Shown: piece by piece, positions 61,176 through 64,000 of the stretch | Position numbering within the stretch: position 1 is the stretch's first letter | How the letters are laid out: every line of letters starts with the position of its first letter | Made by a program: the position numbers and the translations under genes | The notes under the pieces: model-generated | What the model saw: the letters and a program-made list of their open reading frames with translations, nothing else | Databases searched by the model: none | What the model was told of the DNA's origin: nothing | NCBI RefSeq assembly: GCF_002968635.1 | Contig: NZ_PVBN01000006.1 | Span: 326,988 to 390,987, forward strand | Direction: 5' to 3' | Source of the DNA: Neorhizobium alkalisoli | GTDB taxonomy: Bacteria > Pseudomonadota > Alphaproteobacteria > Rhizobiales > Rhizobiaceae | DNA length: 64,000 nucleotides

Positions 61176-61492
61176 ACTTTTGACCGCGGATGTATCGGCA
61201 CTGGTAGATGAGCGATGATAAGAAGCTCACTTGGAGAGTTGGCCTTGATCCGGACCACTTTTTCATCAGACCCAAAATGCATCCTTCTCTAAGCGGCACC
61301 AGCCCTCTACCGCTTCACAAAATTTCAATCTTTGGTTTGCAAAATTGGCTTCACTACACGTTCTTACCGCAGTTCTAAGCTCCGGCGCGGGCCGTATCGA
61401 ACGCCGGCAAGAACGAGCCTTTTGGACACCATTTATCATTTTCAGCCACGGGAGCCATGACGCTCTTGTAGGCATCACACAGGAGACATTCC
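61176..61492. other. Leader region of the chemoreceptor gene
   Basis: These 317 bases hold at most a 56-codon frame at 61208-61378 with no family. The chemoreceptor promoter should lie here; none is recognised clearly. Confidence 0.35.
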
Positions 61493-63532
61493 GTGAGCAA
61501 GCCATCCCTATTCTCGCGCATCAGTACCAAGCTGGCGCTCATGTCCGGGGCAGGCGTTGCTGTTATGGTCGCCATCACCATCACCGGTTGGTTCATCGAG
61601 AAAAACGTGAACGAGGCAATTTCCCGGGGCCGTATCCAATCGGACATCTCCCGTAGTCTCGCGGACGCGAAAGCCTCCGTTAGAGGGATGCAGATAGGTA
61701 CTCGAGATATCCGTCTTGCTGAAACGGTAGCCGAGGTTGGCGAAGCGGCGGCCTATGTAGAGGAACGACACGCTTCCGTAGAGAAGTACCTGAGCGAAGC
61801 GGCAGCATTGATGGCAGTGCAGGCCAACAAGGATCGCGTGAAGGTCATCGATGACCACGTCAGCGCCTATTTCCGCGCGGCCGGAGAACTGGCGAAGGCA
61901 ATTGAAGCCAAGCTAGGGGAAACGTCAGCTAATCCTAATCTCGACGCCAAAGCAAAGGATCTTCTAGCCGCTCTGGATGCATCGGCAGAAGCTATGGCCC
62001 AAACGCTGGACGAAGGGCTCGGTGTCGCCAAGGACACCGCCGCCAAGGCGATTGAGGAACGCCGGGAAATTCAGGAGTTTTCTCACCTTGTTACCAACAG
62101 CATGGCGGTCGTCATGGTGTTGCTGCTGATCGGATCCACAATCTTCGGTACTCGCGTAATCGCCCGCCCGATAGGCCACTTGACATACGGCATGAGCGTC
62201 CTCGCCGACGGGAATCTGGAAGCGGATGTTCCCTTTACGGAGCGCTCCGATGAGATCGGGGAGATGGCGCGGGCCGTGCAAGTGTTCAAGCAGAACGGCA
62301 TCAGGGTCCGCGAACTGAACGCGCAAGAAGCGGCACTACAAGCGAAAAGCGCCGATCTGCAGTCGAACATCGGCGAGGTGGTCTCGGCGGCGGTCGCCGG
62401 CGACTTCACTCGCCGCATCAGCAAGGACTACGACAATGCCGACCTCAACCGCTTCGCCGCGCAGGTGAACGAGCTGGTGACCTCCGTCGACAGTGGCGTT
62501 ACCGAGACCCGCCGGGTTATCTCAGCGCTGGCGGAAGGCAACATCACCGAAACGATACGCGGCGAGTTTCAGGGCGCCTTCGGAGAACTTCAGCAGAACG
62601 TCAATGCGACAATGGCAAATCTGCGGTCGGTTCTTGGTGAGGTCCGCGCCGCGATTGACACGATCGATGGTGGCGCCGGCGAGATGCGGATAGCTTCCGG
62701 CGACCTGTCGAAGCGTACCGAACAGCAGGCGGCTTCTCTCGAAGAAACCTCTTCGGCGCTGGAAGAGATCACGGTGGCCGTCAAACATTCGACCGAACGG
62801 GCAGCGGAAGCGAGCCAAATGGTTGATGAGGCGCGGAAAAGCACTGAGCGATCGAGCGCGGTGGTCAAAGACGCAGTTTCGGCCATGGGGCGCATCGAGC
62901 AGGCTTCGGGCGAGATCAGTCAGATCATCAACGTCATCGATGAAATTGCCTTTCAGACCAATCTTTTGGCACTCAACGCAGGGGTGGAAGCGGCACGCGC
63001 TGGAGATGCCGGCAAAGGGTTTGCCGTTGTGGCACAAGAGGTTCGCGAGCTGGCTCAGCGTTCGGCTGGCGCGGCAAAGGACATTAAAATGCTGATCTCC
63101 CGTTCGAGCGACGAGGTAACCGCCGGTGTCAAGCTTGTCACCGCAACAGGCGAAGCCCTTGGTCTGATTGAGAGTCATGTAGTGAAGATCAACGAGCATA
63201 TACACTCGATCGCGACAGCGGCCAAGGAACAGTCTACTGGTCTTTCGGAGGTCAGCACGGCCGTCAACCACATGGATCACGTGACACAGCAGAATGCGGC
63301 CATGGTGGAGGAATCCACCGCAGCAACGAACCGCCTCGCCGAAGAGGCTTCGAGTCTGGCCGGATTGATTGCTCGTTTTAGGCTGGAGTCTGGTTATGCT
63401 GCGCCGCGGGCAGTCGACCAGAGGAGTAAGCCCGCTGCCTCTCCCGCTCGTGTCCTCGGTAGGAAAGTGGTCGATGTTTTCGGTGGTCGGGCAGCAACCG
63501 CAGAAGTGGCGAAAGAATGGCAGGAATGCTAA
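61493..63532 (+). CDS. Methyl-accepting chemotaxis protein
   Basis: This 679-residue chemoreceptor has transmembrane segments at about residues 13-34 and 198-217, a periplasmic helical sensor between them, HAMP modules from about 217 (DGNLEADVPF; AAVAGDFTRRI) and a cytoplasmic signalling domain with the hairpin tip EIAFQTNLLALNAGVEAARA near 489-508. It would report to CheA/CheW. The C-terminus is EWQEC, which resembles the CheR/CheB-docking pentapeptide but ends in Cys rather than Phe. Start is GTG 61493 with AGGAG seven bases before it. The ligand is unknown. Confidence 0.93.
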   Translation: MSKPSLFSRISTKLALMSGAGVAVMVAITITGWFIEKNVNEAISRGRIQSDISRSLADAKASVRGMQIGTRDIRLAETVAEVGEAAAYVEERHASVEKYLSEAAALMAVQANKDRVKVIDDHVSAYFRAAGELAKAIEAKLGETSANPNLDAKAKDLLAALDASAEAMAQTLDEGLGVAKDTAAKAIEERREIQEFSHLVTNSMAVVMVLLLIGSTIFGTRVIARPIGHLTYGMSVLADGNLEADVPFTERSDEIGEMARAVQVFKQNGIRVRELNAQEAALQAKSADLQSNIGEVVSAAVAGDFTRRISKDYDNADLNRFAAQVNELVTSVDSGVTETRRVISALAEGNITETIRGEFQGAFGELQQNVNATMANLRSVLGEVRAAIDTIDGGAGEMRIASGDLSKRTEQQAASLEETSSALEEITVAVKHSTERAAEASQMVDEARKSTERSSAVVKDAVSAMGRIEQASGEISQIINVIDEIAFQTNLLALNAGVEAARAGDAGKGFAVVAQEVRELAQRSAGAAKDIKMLISRSSDEVTAGVKLVTATGEALGLIESHVVKINEHIHSIATAAKEQSTGLSEVSTAVNHMDHVTQQNAAMVEESTAATNRLAEEASSLAGLIARFRLESGYAAPRAVDQRSKPAASPARVLGRKVVDVFGGRAATAEVAKEWQEC

Positions 63533-63619
63533 TAACGGCTCGGCGCTCGGTGACAGAACGCTGTTCTAAGATCGTTGCCTTTATAACGGCGGCCAGCTTG
63601 TTCTTTCGAAGGAAGTGCC

Positions 63620-63688
63620 ATGGTAGCTCGTCTGATGGTTGCGAGTCTAATCTTGGCGATGATCCTGGGCATTTTGTCCTGGATCTAG
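63620..63688 (+). CDS. Possible 22-residue hydrophobic membrane peptide
   Basis: The frame starts ATG with GGAAG seven bases before it, reads MVARLMVASLILAMILG and ends SWI, a single membrane-spanning segment with an N-terminal Arg. A hairpin follows at 63703-63731. Size, composition and layout resemble small membrane peptides such as type I toxins or leader peptides. There is no family evidence. Confidence 0.4.
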   Translation: MVARLMVASLILAMILGILSWI

Positions 63689-63702
63689 TTTTCAGTTGCA
63701 GA

Positions 63703-63735
63703 AGTCCCCGGTTTTGCCCTCGACCGGGGCTCATC
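63703..63735 (+). terminator. Hairpin after the 22-residue peptide
   Basis: CCCCGGT (63706-63712) pairs with ACCGGGG (63723-63729), extended by two pairs past a bulge, and is followed by a weak T-run. It probably ends a short transcript. Confidence 0.5.
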
Positions 63736-63882
63736 GTCTTTTGCTTACGCGAAAGTGATCTCGATTACGCAATTACGCAATCATCCACTACCTCGACTTG
63801 ACCGTTGCCCGTACTTCGACATTTTCGTCACAGCGGGTGTATCTGAGACGAAACGGGAGGGGCCGTACAGCCCTAGAGCGGT

Positions 63883-64000
63883 TCATGTTTTGACGGAAGC
63901 GTATCCGGCGTTTACGAAGTAGTTACTGCATTCGCCGGGTTGGATTGTTGTGACGAGAGAGCCGATGTGTCGCCACGTGTCCTCGATCGTTCGCTTTTGG
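63883..64000 (-). mobile_element. IS630-family transposase, 3' end (rest outside window)
   Basis: Read leftwards from the window edge, the frame gives RTIEDTWRHIGSLVTTI, PGECSNYFVNAGYASVKT and a TGA at 63883-63885, the usual C-terminus of IS630-type transposases in rhizobia. The IS end should lie just left of it, near the CTAG at 63873-63876, as IS630 elements insert at TA. Only the 3' end lies inside the window. Confidence 0.8.

Noticed and set aside
1..64000. CRISPR arrays
   Set aside because: No series of regularly spaced direct repeats was seen on reading the window.

Overview
The window looks like a chromosome of a Rhizobiaceae alphaproteobacterium (Rhizobium/Ensifer/Neorhizobium type). 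This is inferred from gene content and high-GC codon use: rhizobial flagellin, a uric-acid breakdown operon, split MnmC-like genes, a DUF1045 protein, the ATP-grasp/alpha-E/transglutaminase operon, a XylFHG importer and a Trb-type secretion cluster. No species is assigned.

Bases 1-33,500 are mostly core or housekeeping DNA. In order they hold: the 3' end of a flagellin gene; an FMN-dependent 2-hydroxyacid dehydrogenase; a membrane-anchored thermonuclease-like protein; a YefM-YoeB toxin-antitoxin pair; a purine operon (puuE-uraD-allA-uraH-phosphoesterase) with a MntA-HepT toxin-antitoxin pair between uraD and allA; AzlCD with an AraC regulator; a DUF1045 2H-phosphoesterase; an FAD oxidoreductase and MnmD methyltransferase whose start codons overlap head to head; a divergent LysR/EamA pair; a 1.3-kb stretch with no clear gene; a 1232-residue multi-PAS hybrid histidine kinase; RhlE helicase; an SDR and a second EamA exporter; the ATP-grasp/alpha-E/transglutaminase operon; a VapBC pair; a small J-domain protein; and a ROK repressor divergent from xylF-xylH-xylG.

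A tRNA-Arg(CCG) at 33,539-33,615 marks the change to accessory DNA. After it come a frameshifted ABC exporter and a complete-looking anti-phage CBASS locus: a CapH-like repressor and CapP-like metallopeptidase on one strand, and Cap5 (HNH-SAVED nuclease), a CD-NTase and an E2-like protein with a SEC-C zinc knuckle on the other. Two identical inverted repeats sit between the two arms. The predicted logic is that damage or infection activates CapP, CapP removes CapH, the operon is expressed, the E2 protein primes the CD-NTase, and its cyclic nucleotide activates the Cap5 nuclease.

Next are a LysR-linked molybdenum hydroxylase cluster (2Fe-2S subunit, molybdopterin subunit, cytochrome c, XdhC), a secreted metallo-beta-lactamase-fold protein, and a PIN-domain protein of unknown role. 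A decaying conjugation cluster follows, trbE-J-K-L-F-G-I read right to left. TrbE has lost both its N-terminus and its Walker A region, and no trbB, trbC or trbD is present. At about 57,000 the TrbE remnant abuts the C-terminal scrap of an HWE-type histidine kinase, which suggests a recombination breakpoint. The right end holds signalling genes (response regulator, MHYT-GGDEF-EAL protein, chemoreceptor), a possible 22-residue membrane peptide, and the 3' end of an IS630-type transposase running off the window.
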